NCBI GenBank assembly: GCA_905250125.1
Contig: CAJNOL010000483.1
Span: 1-64,000, forward strand
DNA from: Rotaria sordida
Taxonomy: Eukaryota > Rotifera > Eurotatoria > Philodinida > Philodinidae
Length of the DNA: 64,000 bases
Direction: 5' to 3'
A model generated the notes under the pieces. It saw only the letters and a program-made list of their open reading frames with translations. It had not been told where the DNA came from and did not search any database. The number at the start of each line of letters is the position of its first letter. The first letter of the stretch is position 1. Positions 48,001 through 61,100 of the stretch are shown piece after piece. A program made the translations under genes and the position numbers.

Positions 48001-48110
48001 GATGCAATTGAATATGGTAATGAAGAATCAATACTAGTACGTCGGTATCGAACATCAATTGGACGATAACCAGGTGGATAAAGACGATTTTGTGTAGCCC
48101 AATCAACCAT
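45032..48110 (-). CDS. NHL-repeat (beta-propeller) protein
   Basis: Four exons in phase: 48110-47993, 47931-47796, 46033-45570 and 45504-45032, giving 396 residues. The first two exons give a polar N-terminus (VDWATQNRLYPPGYRPIDVR, then LIESLHHGLNQAFQFHDN). Exon 3 carries propeller blades: NWPRSVCCLSESDGSLIVCE, EFDSPWSVASFC and VLVADTNNRRVQYF, a typical NHL unit. Exon 4 has IIVDSFNSIIYSLE and LNNPQGLCVSNEGHLIVVE. Such propellers bind protein or RNA partners; no RING or B-box is present to suggest a TRIM-type ligase, and the specific role is unknown. Intron 2 is 1762 bp, against 61 and 65 bp for its neighbours, because a nested palindromic element sits in it. The join of exons 2 and 3 rests on phase agreement and on the lack of any other start for exon 3. 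Confidence 0.8.
46083..47730. mobile_element. Nested palindromic element, copy 1 (inside NHL-gene intron)
   Basis: The outer arms (about 46245-46430 and 47540-47730) are inverted copies over nearly 190 bp, sharing AAAGAAAAGTTTAAGA, TATTTTGGTGATTATATT, TAATGAGTTATAA and TTAGAGAAATGTTTTTGTTA. Inside are at least two further hairpins: 46650-46870 (TTTGAAAGAGCATGT against ACATGCTCTTTCAAA) and 47148-47478 (AAGAAAAGTGAGCTCTAAC against GTTAGAGTTCACTTTTCTTA). No coding frame is present. The core 46440-47125 recurs at 60770-62490. It is probably a composite non-autonomous DNA element. The superfamily was not identified. Confidence 0.75.
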
Positions 48111-48183
48111 CTTCTCTTATTGTTTTTATATGCAATTTTCAAAATGAATCGAGAGAAAAAAAAACCGTTTTCAAATAAGTACA

Positions 48184-48219
48184 TACATTACACACAAACA
48201 CACACACATACATACACAT
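48184..48219. repeat. CA/CATA-rich simple repeat
   Basis: Run of ACACACA/ACATACA units just upstream of the NHL-gene start. Confidence 0.8.
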
Positions 48220-48641
48220 GCAACTATTGAAATTTTGTTTTTTTTTGTTTTGTGTGTTTTGTTATTTAACATAGAGATGTTTGAAAAGAGAAAACAACAG
48301 CAACCGATAGTGAATAGTTAATAATCATCTATTCTTTTTGTTTGCCTTTTTTCAAGTGGAATAAAAGACGCAAACTCTTTAAAAAATATTCTTTTCAAAA
48401 TACAATTGAATGAAAATAATGCATAAGATTGCTTCGTTATTTATACAATGTCAATAAAAGATGAATATAAAATGTTTTCTTTACCTTGTTAAAATTTTAA
48501 AATATCTTTTTACAAAAAACAAAAAAAGAAAATTTAATTATGAATATATGTAATTAATCTAAAAGTTTAATGAACAAATACATCAATATTAAAAAAGATT
48601 TTAGAATATTTCTATTCATTTATATATATTTAGATCAAATT

Positions 48642-50128
48642 TTACATAAAATAAGTTGATATTATTCCTATTGCAAATCCATATGCAACTAATTTGAAAA
48701 GTTTCCAATATTGATTTTTATTTTTCATATTAGTTAATTCATTATCATATTTGTTTAAATCAATATAATAAAAGAAGCATTTTTTATAAGTATTCATACA
48801 AATATAAATAAAACAAGTTAGAAGTAAAATAAAGTCAATAAATAAATATGCATTCATTCCAAAAAGTAAACCTAATAAATAATAAAAACCAAATATGAAT
48901 AAATCATATCGAAGAATTTTAATATAAGAATAAAATATATATAATCCAGTTATAATCAATTTAGAAAATAAAATGATTAATGACCAATGAATAGATAAAA
49001 TATTTTTTGATGTATTAAAATTAATAAATTTCGTTAAATATACTTGAGGTGACCACAATTGTTGAAAACATTCAATATGATTTTTAGTGAATTGTGGAAG
49101 TAGAAAATATTTTGAAATCGTACAATATTCAATATTAATACGAGAATGATGATATATCAATAAAGAATTAATAGAACCTAAAGGAAATAATATCAATTCA
49201 AAATTTGAAATAATATTTTTTTTTTTTGATTTGATACTTTGATTATCTTCATAAGAATATTTGGTAATAGGAATAATATTCAATTGATTTTCTTGTGATT
49301 CCTTATGTATTAATAATTGAGAAGGACAAGATTCATATGGATTTAAATCTTTTAAATCAGTTTTTTCAAGTAGAACTATGTTCTGTTCTTCGTTAGTCTT
49401 TTTTTCTAAAAAGTAAATTTAAAAAAATAAAAATAAAATTTCTTTTTTTGTTGTTTTTGATCTTCACCCATTTGTTGATGTTCATTATCGAAAAGTATTG
49501 ATTGAAATTGATCATTTTGTTTTTCTTCATTTGATATTACTGTTAATTCTTGTTCTATTAATATTGCATGTTGACTATCGACATGTGTTAAAGGATGTTC
49601 AGTTATGAAACTATATTTGGTTTTAAGATGATGATGAACTTTTGTTGTTATATTTTCTTCTTCTTCATTATTATTAATATAATTATTAAAATTAAAATGA
49701 TGATATTCATTTATTGTTAGAGAATCTTCAGGTGTTGTATTAGGTTCGATATGTCCATCGTCTTCTGATTGATTAAATTTTAAAAAAGAATCAATTGATT
49801 GACGAATTATCAGTTTTGATTTTATTGATGATTGAAAATCTTCAGAATTATTTTTCGGATAATGAATTATGTCATCATTATTAGTAATAAGATTACATTG
49901 AGAAATATGAAGAATTTTATCTAAATTATCATTCTTTATTGAAGATTTCAATGTTTCATGTATATCTGTTTGTATATTAAATATTCTTTCATATTTATCA
50001 TTAATTGACTCATCCATTATTTCTTTAACATCATATAAATCATCTTCAATTTTATTTTTATATATTTTTTCATGATTAATTAAAATAGAATTCTCATCAA
50101 TTTGATTAAATTCGTTTGAAGAATTCAT
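48642..50128 (-). CDS. Unrecognised membrane protein with acidic, Asn-rich N-terminal half
   Basis: Two exons, 50128-49468 and 49405-48642, join in phase across a 62 bp intron, giving 474 residues. The first exon (220 residues) is hydrophilic, rich in N, D, E, I and H and without a signal peptide, for example INNNEEEENITTKVHHH. The C-terminal third has several hydrophobic segments (WSLIILFSKLIITGLYIFYS, LFIFGFYYLLGLLFGM, YLFIDFILLLTCFIYICM, and a last one, LVAYGFAIGIISTYF, ending at the C-terminus). This suggests three or four membrane passes with a long cytosolic N-terminus. I do not recognise a family. Codon use is very AT-biased like the rest of the window. The reading frame is clean, which argues for a real gene. 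The 100-N gap lies just upstream. Confidence 0.65.
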
Positions 50129-50275
50129 TCTTATTTAATTATTTACAAATATTTCGTTATCTTAATCAATTAATTAATTATAGATTAAATAGTAACATTA
50201 TTTCCGATAAAAAAAAACAATATAATAAAGAATGGCGGTTTTTATGTAAATAAATAATTATTCAAATTTTATTTT

Positions 50276-50375
50276 NNNNNNNNNNNNNNNNNNNNNNNNN
50301 NNNNNNNNNNNNNNNNNNNNNNNNNNNNNNNNNNNNNNNNNNNNNNNNNNNNNNNNNNNNNNNNNNNNNNNNNNN
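50276..50375. other. Scaffold gap (100 N)
   Basis: Exactly 100 N, a conventional gap of unknown true size. Sequence to its right (50376-50520) is GC-richer than the surroundings and may be a repeat fragment. Confidence 0.95.
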
Positions 50376-51229
50376 CATTAGTTGGTAGATTCTAACGAGA
50401 CATTAGCAATCTAGGCTCTATGATACTCTGTAGAAGCCGTCTGCCACTATCTGTGATGATCCATATAGGCCGGCTATCACGGCCTGTGAGAGAAGGAGTG
50501 GAACGAATGCGTCCAAATTTCTATCCTATATACTTCAACACACCTTTTAGATCGTGTTTCACAAAAACTCAGCTCGAGAAGTTCAGTTAGGTTATATATG
50601 AAATTTGAAATCTAAACACTAAAACATCGGTAACCTATTCTATAGTTTTATACATCCTCCTTCTTTATTCGCTTTGTTTAATAATATGACAAGAATAGTT
50701 TAAAAGAAAAATAAAAGATTGCAACAATAATCAAATGTTGAATGTAATGTTATCGTTAAGTTTGAATGAAACGTTATTTTATTACATGTATATACACACA
50801 CATTGATTTATTATTTAAAATAAATAGATATCGGAGTGTACCGATGTGAGAGAAAGGATGAGCATTCATTCACGTTCAACAAAATGTTCTTGCCAGCAGA
50901 TTCAATTTGAAAATTTGTTTTGTTTCAATTTTGCATTCAGACCAGTTCATATGTTTGTTTTTCTTTGTCACATGTCTGAATGAAAATATTTCTATACAAG
51001 AGCATGAAAAGATAAAGAACTCACTAGAAAATACAATAAAGAACATATATTGATTCATACAGAGAAAAAACATCAAGAACGAATAGAACTGAACATATCA
51101 AAACAAACAAAAAACAAAAGCTGGCATAATATATCCATGCATGGAAGCAGAATTAAAGGAAAACCTCGATGAAATACACGTAGACAATAATGTTACAATA
51201 ATAATATAAAGAAAAAAAAATGATACCAT

Positions 51230-53989
51230 TTAACATGTTTTAGATCTTAATCGACAATGATCATCTGCATCAATTTCTAGTTGTACATTATTTTTTAATT
51301 TCGGAGAATTTCCTTTCGGATTGGAAAGTAAATGTTTACTTGTATAATGTGGTTGTTTATTATTTTGATTAATAAATATTTGTTGATGTTTATTAAAAGA
51401 ACAACAACATCGTAAATAAGCATATAAAGCTGATCGATAACGTTTTGACATAAAATAATATGTTAATGGATTACATGATGCTGATGCAAATGAAAAAAGA
51501 AGTATTAAATCAACATAAATATTTGGTGTTGTACGATAAAAATTTTTATTAAATGTTCCAATTGTATGATAAATAAATAATGGTGTCCAACAAATAAAAA
51601 ATTCCATAATTAATGTTATTAAAAGTTTAAGTGCTTTACGTCGATTACGATCTGTACGACATAAACCTTGTGATGATGCACAACTATATGTAATACTAGT
51701 TTTTCGAGAATTTAAATGATAAAAATATTTTTTTATTTTATTATCATTATTATTTTGTGATAAAACTTGATTTATTGGATGAGATATAGTATATGTTTGA
51801 TTAAGTTGTTGTTTTGTTATAGAATTATTCGATTGATGATGTTCTTTTTGATTATTATCATCATCAATACTTAAACCTGATCTTGATTTAATACTACTAC
51901 CAAATGATAAACGTTGACTAAATTTTTCAAAAATTGTTGATTTTTTTCTTTTATCTTTAATTAAATCAGAATTTACTAATCGAAATTTTGAACATTTTTT
52001 ATATGAAAGTAATTGAGGAGATGGAGGATTTGAACGACTTTTAGTTGAATTACTATCTTAAATAAATTAAGATTTATTTTTTATTTTAATAAATTTAACA
52101 ACAAAAACAAGATTTACTTTTCAATGATCTCATTTGTAATGCTATATTATTTCTATACATTTTTCGAATAATTAATGTATAAAGAACAATCATGACAACC
52201 ATTGGTATCACAAAATAAAAAGCTAAATAAAACTCTTGATGTTTTTTTTTTCTTTTAAATTTAAATTGTTTTTCTTACCATCTAAAGTGATCATATAATA
52301 TTTTTCATCAAATTCTTGTGGTGATGTTTTTTCACATTTATAACGACCAGGTGTAGGTAATGAACATAAATTATACATATATAAATTTGGTAAAGCTGTC
52401 AACAGACCTAATGACCATGTTGAAAATAAGATAACAGCATTGACAAGATTAGAAAATCGAACAGATTGAAGTTTTAATATAAGTAATGGACGACATATAG
52501 CTAAATAACGTTCAATACTTATACAAACAAGTGTAAATACATCTACAGCTACACTTAAACCTAGAAGAAAAACAAACAACAATGAAAATATCTTTTTCAG
52601 ATTTCTCTTTTTTCCCATAGATTCATTTATTGATTTTTTTTTTCTATTTTCAATCGTACAAATCATTTATATTGTACTCTCAAGGACATCATATTAAAGT
52701 TTCTCCTTGAAAATATTGTATGACTTTTTCAAGATCTATAGTATTCTTTTTTGTATATTATATCAATAATAGATTACAAAGAATAATATCTAAATAAATA
52801 ACTATCTAATTATAATGTCAATTGGTAGTCTATTTATGAACATTATTTTAAAGGATTTTCTTTTCTAAGATTATTTCATGATCAAAATAAACACAAACGA
52901 GACAATGAAGTTTTGCATGTTGTCTAATATGCTATAGACTAAATAAATAAAGAAATTTTCTTCTGAATCAATTATTTTCTTTGATGTTTGAAAGAGAAAA
53001 CGTATTCCTGGTGCGTGATTAATGACAAAAAAAATTATCTTCATGTCGGTTGTAAAAATAAATACTATTTTTTGTCAAATAGTATGCAGATTAAATTATA
53101 ATTAAGCAGATGTTTTCCATAAGATTGCCTTTAACTAGAAACATACAATATTAGTTCTTATTAATGTTAAGAATATTTTTACTATTGCATTATTTTCTAC
53201 CTAATGAAAAATCTTATGTATTATGAAATATCTATATTATTTTAAAATCTAATGTTGCCCTATGACCTTCCATTCCGAATTTGACAATCACATACTCGAC
53301 ATTTTATATAGATATGAACTTCTTAACTTATAAATATAGAAAATTCAATCATATTCAATGAACTGTAGATAAAATAAGTATGATAATCAATTTTCAATGA
53401 AAGCTTTGATTTGCAATTATAAATTCTCTCAAATAACTTCCGCTTTGTCAATTCTCAAATGAAAATAGAGAATAATCTTTTTTGTTACGGTTCATAGATA
53501 TGTTGATAATGAAAAAAAAAATAATTCTATCTTTTTCTTATCATTTACACTCTATGACATAATACAAGTTTTTTTTTTTTTATTCTTTCTTAAATTTAGA
53601 AAAAAAAAACCGTTATTCATAACTCATCCTTAATGATATAAAATAAATAAAATTTTACCTTGAACAATTGGTAAAATTTTACAAAGCATCTTTCCAAACA
53701 TAAAGGTTTTTTTCATTCTTGCTATAATTGTAAAAGGCATAAAACATGCACGTAGTAAATCTGCACATGCTAAATTAGCTAAATATTTATTATTCGTTAT
53801 TCGTATTGGACCTTTCGAACCAAACATAACAATAAGTGCAGCTGTGTTTCCAATAAATGCAAGAACAAATATAATTAATGATATACCATTTGTTATCCAT
53901 TCAGCATCACTTATATGTGAATGATTTGAATGTGAAAATAATATTGAAGAATTTCGATATATGAATGTTCCACAGAATTTTGTTACCAT
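51230..53989 (-). CDS. Peptide G-protein-coupled receptor, cholecystokinin/sulfakinin-receptor-like
   Basis: Four exons in phase: 53989-53659, 52560-52279, 52234-52118 and 52056-51230, giving 518 residues. The N-terminus has likely N-glycosylation sites (NSS, NHS). TM1 holds GNTAALIVMF. TM2 (LANLACADLLRACFMPFTII) has the LACAD motif. TM3 starts after MLCKILPIVQG and ends with SIERYLAICRPL (ERY version of DRY). TM6 has FFICWTPLF (CWxP) and TM7 has SASCNPLTYYFM (NPxxY). ECL2 holds the disulfide partner (GRYKCEKT). The CMPF, SIERYLAICRPL and CWTPLF wording resembles CCK/gastrin/sulfakinin receptors. The third intracellular loop is long, about 170 residues rich in Ser, Asn and Lys. A Cys-Cys-Cys run (LRCCC) after TM7 could be palmitoylated. 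Intron 1 is about 1.1 kb, the others 44 and 61 bp. The ligand assignment is inferred. Confidence 0.88.
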
Positions 53990-56900
53990 TTTAGATTCTT
54001 TTAAATGTATATTTCATCTAGAAAGAAAAAAAAAAACTCTAAGAAATTTGACTAATTGATGCATAAAATATTTGTATATATTTGTTCTTGCCATTCCGAA
54101 TTAGATTTCCTGTCGTTGTTTATAAAAATAAATCTATATTTCATTGACTGTTCATTATTCATAGGAAAAGAAAAAGAAAAATTCTCGATAAACTCTAAAT
54201 CTAACTAACAAAAGATAATCATTTCAATATTTTGAATAAGAAAAATTGTTTTCATTTAATAAAAAATACTTACTATAAAAAAACATAATTTTAATTCAAT
54301 TTATCATATAGTCTTCATTATTTGGAATGCAAAACAATTTTATTATTGATTATACGCTCGATCTTGTGTCTATCTTTTTGTTTTTGTTTTTTTTTTTACA
54401 AAACTAAGATAGACATTAGTAAACTTCGCCCACCCATTTACAAAGCATAGTGAACAAGAAGAGACATATTCCCAATAGAATTTGTGCTAAGTATTTCATT
54501 CGTTATTCATTCATGCTATTGATATAGGAGAAACAGACTAATAATTAGTATTCATAATCAAAAAATTTTCTTTCTCTAACAACAGATACATATCATATAT
54601 ATGGAAATGATTATTTGCATTTGAGCTTTCTATATATAAAAAGCGACAAATTCTTTTCTAAGTTAGATTGTGTGAAATAAATCTCTAATTGAAAGTAACA
54701 TGCACATAGAATGATACAAATGCATCGTTTTATTTTTTTGTTTTTTTTACGATAAATAAGCTATGTAATATTGCGCTGTAGAAGTTGCAATTGGTCAAAG
54801 ATAAAATAAATGTAGATATGATCCACTTTTTCAATGATGGAAAACAAGAAAACTCCTTTCGTTTATATAATTTAATGTAAATAGCTAACTAGAAAAATGC
54901 CTTCAAGGCAAAATACAGCCGTCACATCCTCAAGACCATATAGTAAAAACATTTTCCGATCGTTAAAAAAAAATAATTTATATTGACGTCAAATAGTTCT
55001 TTCTTTTAAACAATATAAAAAAATTATCATATTTACTTACACATTGTTTTTTTGAAAGAAACTTCACCGAAGACCTTTACGTTCAATAATTTATTGTTTG
55101 AAAAAAATAAAAAAAGCTTTCATATAAAATATTTAATTAATCGTAAAATCAATACTCTGATTAGAATCATATCAAGTTTAGAGTGTATCTTCAAATGATG
55201 AAAATTGACCAAAATTACAATCTATTTATTCTAATCTTTATTGGAGAAAGTCAAAAAGAAAAAAAAAGGAAACTTTTTTATAAATCAATAATTCGATTGA
55301 ATATTATTCATTCAATGCATACATAAATAAAAGAATAATAATATTTTTAGAAACGATGATTTCGTTTGCTTCATATTCTATATCGTGATCATTTTTGTTT
55401 TTCGAACAAAAGAATTCTGTTTATTGTATTATGAAAAATTTTCTTTTTCTATATATGCATCTTGTTTTGGTCATGTATTGAATTTTTATTATCAATGAAA
55501 TTAACTTTAAAAAGTTATCGAAATTATTGTATATAATATTCGATCAAAAATCGATTGTTAGTTTTTCTTTTTGTTGAATAAATCAATTATGATAAATTGA
55601 TTATACTTTAAGAATGTTGTAGTACCTCTTCAATATTTATTTGTGTAATCGAGATCTATTCTCATTGTTAGAAGGAATCTCTAGGTTTTTTTTTCGTCTT
55701 GTTTAAATAAGAAACAATTTTTTACTTACTTAAGATTTTTTTTTTTCTTCTGAAAATATGTAAAATCCTTGATGAACATGTCTTCTGCCAACAGTTAAAA
55801 AGAAATAATTGTTTATCAAGTAAATGACACTAGAAAAAAAAATGAGGTAACCACTTATCATCATCTATCTATGAAATGCATGTGTAATGAACATGCTTTT
55901 TTTCTATTTCTATGTGGATTTTCCTTTCTTTTTCTGTTGGAGAAATAAGCACAACAAATAGTTCCTTCCGTTTCTATTCGTAATTATCAGAATATTATTC
56001 GTCATATACAAGTAGTGCTTAATGATCAAATAGAATTTATTATTTAAATAACACACACAGGGTTAACTATCACTTTCAATTCACTTCACACGAAATCAAA
56101 GGACATTAAAAAAGAAATCCGGATATCCTAAACATCAATGTATTTATTTACTTGTTTTTATTTTTATACTACTATAACGAATTATTGTGTTCTTTGAATT
56201 AAATTAACAACATATTCAAATAGAAATTTATCAAATTTAAAGTTTTTAAAACCAAGGTAAAGAATTCTATAGATATATGTATTTACTAATAAAGCAACTA
56301 TAGGCAAGTAAAAATAATAGGTTAATTATTATTGACAAAAATAAACACACTATATTGCTTGGAGACAAAATGACTTTAGAGATAATGATTATAATACATC
56401 TGTCTCTGTTTAGATTATTAAAGTACAATTCTCTGATTGTATTCAATTATATTTTATTATTAAATAACAAACTACAATATTATTTACTATTCTATAATAA
56501 TGAACAAGTAGTTCATAAGATTTTTTTTTTCAAATGATTTAGTAGAAGATTATCCATAAACAAGAAATATTTAATTCTGTTAAGTAAGGAAAAAATCAAT
56601 AATAATTCATTGATTAATATAGCTTCAAGCATCTTACTTTCATATAGTACTAAATACTAATAATAAAGTCAAATATTCTGCTTCATTAAATAAAATAATT
56701 TTCACGTATAAAAATCTTGTTTAATGATAGAGTTATTTACGAAACAATAGTACTATTTTTAGCACATTTTGTTTTTGCCAGAAAAAAAAATCTCGCGAGA
56801 TTTTATTGTCAGTCTCTTAGCAATGAATAAAATCAGATCTTTTTTTTTAAATGACAAACTAATAATGGAATGAATAGATCAATACAATATTTGTTTAATA

Positions 56901-58190
56901 CACACTCTAAAGATTATTGAATTATTCTTAAGTACGAAAAATATAAAATAAATTTGTTCGCGTGATATGTTATGTTTCTTTTAATAATTAACTCCTTTAT
57001 AATTACCGTAAGAACGTAGACAGTTTTTCTAGAAATGCGCGCGTTCTGAATATCATGATTCAAATGTGTGAGAAAATTTGTTGTTTTAGTCAACTTTTAT
57101 TTTAAATCTGTCTTTTGTTTATGTAATAACTACTGAGTACAAATGAGAACATTCATTATTAAATAGTAATCATTGAAAGTCGACAATTTTACTTGGTTTT
57201 TGGTTTTTGATAGTAATAAGTACTTTATTAGAAAAATAACTTTCTTTCTTTCTTTCTTATAGAAATACAGAATGTTGTTTGGCATGGTGACGTTCAATCT
57301 TAATGAGAAGAATTTACTACTTTTCTTAATTGATGTAAGAGAAACTTTTTTAAACGAACAACTTTACTTATTCTTATCTTATTACAGAAAATTTCAATGA
57401 AAGCAACTAATTTCTAGTTTTTTTTTTAACACTTAGGCACTTTCCATTCCATTATTTATAATTTTTGCCTGACATTATTTATAGATTGATAAGATATTCC
57501 ATCCTGTTATGACCGAAGTTCTCTTCCAAAAAAACGATTTTTTTTTATAATGTTGTTATGTAATAGTAGATCAGTTAAACATTTACGGAATGGCCTGACG
57601 TTATGTTTAATGATATGATACAAAAAAAAAACCAAAATTGACATTATATCTATGAGTATGCAAAATTTTAAAAATAAAATTTATGTTTTGCCATTTGATT
57701 ATCCCTTGAGTATAATTTATTTTGTTAGACTCTATGATCCATGAAAACATATTCATCTATGATAATTTTGATTTTTTTGCGTAGAAAATTTTTATTATGT
57801 ATTTGACAACAATTATCATAGTATATCTTGAAAATGTCAGTTAGTTGTTAACAGTTATTATGAAATTAGATTTTCTTTGACATACTGTGCATTCATGTTC
57901 AAGAATAATCCTCGTATAATTTTCTAAAGAGGTTTTTTAATTTTATCAAATGAAGATCATATACAACAGTAATTTTACTGGTTTTCTTTTTATAAAGAAA
58001 TTTTATTCTTTTATTAGAAAAGCATCTAGAGAAATGTATTGAGTTTTTCTGATTTATTCCGATTTTTAATTATTGATAAAGATACAAGTGCATAAACTTT
58101 CTTTTGCATTTTAGCATAATCATCAAGGTTTATGTCTGAATAATTGATTTTATTTTAACAAAAAAAAAAAAAAAAAACAAGAATTGATAA
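53990..58190. other. Gene-free AT-rich region
   Basis: About 4.2 kb between the peptide receptor and the INPP5F-like gene, with many A- and T-runs and a CTTT repeat at 57240-57257. I see no exon, RNA gene or clear repeat family. It may hold the receptor's promoter and 5' UTR exons. Confidence 0.5.
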
Positions 58191-61100
58191 TTATTTTTGT
58201 TCATTATTTGGAATGTAAATGATGGTGAGATCAGGAGAAGGCAAAAGAAAACATTTCGTTTGACATTGTATAGAAGTTAATTCTTTTTTTCTTTCATCAA
58301 ATTTTTCTTGTAGCATTTTTTTTCGATTGTCAGGCGTTGGTGATGCACGACCCTCTTCTGCTACAAATTTTGTTGTACCAGCTCGAATTAATGATGGACT
58401 ATCACCAATAACTTTCAATAATGATGTTACTTTTTCATTTATTGGTAATTGTTTTGCTAAGAACAAAAAAAAAACAAAGGATTTTCTTTTAAAAATAGAA
58501 AAAACAAAAAGGATAAAAAAACCTTGCGTCGTTAATTTATTAATTGTAGGTGCTGCTTGTCGAGTAACCATCGATGAAAATCGTGAACCGAAATCTTTTA
58601 TTTTATTTATTGTTGCTTTATTATTTGAAGTTGCAGCATCACTTATTGTAGCAAGAGGTGGCATATCTGTTGCAGAAAAACTCATTCGTTTTTGAAATGG
58701 TTCGACATCATCTGGTAAACTGTTCATTCTGTATAGAATTAAAACAAAAAAAAAAACAACATTTATTATATAAATATATTTATTTATTTAATAGAAAAAA
58801 AGAATTAAAGATCAATCATTGAGTAATAGAATTAATTCTTACTTACAAAATTAAATGATTACTATAATAGTTTTAATTTTCAATTTGATTAGAAAAAAAA
58901 AACGAAGACTTTACCTATTTAATTTTTTTTCCTTAAGTTCAAGTGATTTTTGTACAAAAGAATTAACAATTGATACAATCATGTGACCGATTGTTTTCAT
59001 ATAATCTAAATGATTTTTTTGTAAAATGGATAAGAGAAAAAATTTGATTATTAATTACCATTTATTTGATCAATATCTTTAAGAAATATAACTGTTGTAT
59101 TAAAAATTTGAACATTTGTACCACGAAATTGATGATAATAACCACTTGTTTGTTCTTCTTTTGTAAAATGAATACGAAGTGTCAATGAACTACTTGCTGG
59201 TGATAAAGGATTTTCACCTAAAAATTATTTTTTATAAAATAAATTTGTGTTTTGTTTTTTCGTCAAAAAAATAAAATAAAATTCAACGAACCAACTTCAA
59301 TATCATTTATGGATGTTAATGGAGTTTCTTTAAATGAAACAACTTTTTGAAATGTTTCATCATAACTAAACAAATAAAAAATTTTATTTTAAATAATAAA
59401 TAAAATCAAACTTTACCAAACAATAAAATATCGAGTTGATGTTAGAACAAGAACACAATCAGGTTCTGTTTGTTCAATTAACACTCTGGAAAAAAAAGAA
59501 GTTCTTATTTACCCAGATAAAAAAAAACGATAAAAATTGATTGTTTTCAATTTTAAATCTGATGAAAATAGTGCTGTTTTACTTGTTTTTTAATCATCAG
59601 AAAAAACCGATCATAATCAGATTTTATTTGACTGGATATTCCTAAGTGAACTGTTTCAACTTGATATATATATATATATATATTATCTGTTCACTAATTT
59701 TAACCTATTATTACCTGTCAATCTATTATTAACCCTTTACTCCCTGACATTAATCCAGTAGAATTGGTGTTGAATCAACTACGAGAATAGCTTATGTGGA
59801 TGCTCAATATGACACTGGTATAGTTAAATTTGAACGGTATCATTGCACTGTAGAGATGCAGAATGGGTCAAAAATGAGCCACTCGTCGTGAACAGCATAA
59901 AAATTGAATTGTCATTATTGTGTGTTTACTTATCTGCATAAAGTTGGAAACTTGTCTATTATCGACTATTTTTTGCAAAAATGAGTCATTTTGAGAACAA
60001 CATATGGTTAGACATTGGCAAAGGTAGCTGTTTTTTGGATTGAAATCAACTCTTTCATTTTCTTTTTGTATAATATAGCATTGGTGGTTCTGATTCCGAT
60101 TCGAAATCACCTATTTCTATTGTTAGAATCTTGCTCAAAAGGAAAATCATAACAAAACCTGCAGGTCTCGGTCTTTTACCAATAGAAAGTTGTTCAAAAA
60201 TGACCGTGGATTGTTTTTTTAAATTACTATTAGTTTTCATTAATGGTTTTACCATGAAAATATTGTCAACTATGAATTAATATCAAAAATAAAACAACTT
60301 TAAAAAAAAAGATATTTTTTATGTCATTCACGACGAATGGATCATTTTCGATCTAAGTTATCCGAAAAAAACTTCTGTGTAAATAGATGATGTCCTTAAT
60401 AATATATATCAATTGCTCAAACACAAGAATGATCAATCTGTGCAAATAAAAACAACCAAAAGGAAAACAGATTTTTTTTTTTCATTTTTTTGAAAAATCA
60501 TCATTTTCTAATTGAAATATCCTAGTCAAGAGATTATAAAAAGACGTACTTCAAATATATAGTTTCTGTGAATGGGTCAAAAATGACCCATCATGAGGGT
60601 AAAGGATTAACTTTTAATCAATTTTAATCATAAATATCGCTGATAAATGGTTTTCTCAAAATGCGAACATAAACTATAAAATTCTTACTGAATCAAAGTC
60701 ATCTAAATATAGTAAAATTGAAATTCATGTATAATTTGTTTCAAAGTGAGATGGCACTATTACATCACTAACACTTAGGGCCTTTCCTCAAAATAGGATC
60801 TCCAAACCAGAACGTGCTATTAAGCTGAAACTTTGTACATATATTGGGGATAAATAGTTACACATATAAAAAAAATTCCATCCCTATATCATGACGTTTG
60901 ACAGAGATATTCACCAAACAAGGATCAAAAATAGTATATTTGACAAACCAAATTTCTCTGCTTAGACTCATTCTATATATTTAATTTTTTTTTTATTTGA
61001 AAGAGCATGTCAGGATGCAGGGTATCACAGTTGACATGGGAATTCAGCTGAGTTTGGAATACATGTTAACAGTATGAGTCACACGATAATTAATGTTTGT

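Noticed and set aside
48642-49283. Separate membrane protein starting at 49283
   Set aside because: The frame is open upstream to an acceptor at 49406 and joins the 50128-49468 exon in phase, so one two-exon gene is more likely.
58725-58728. ATG at 58727 as the start of a separate 178-residue gene
   Set aside because: An AG acceptor immediately precedes it, the upstream exon ends in matching phase, and its frame would read through an intron at 58522-58457. It is an internal exon region.
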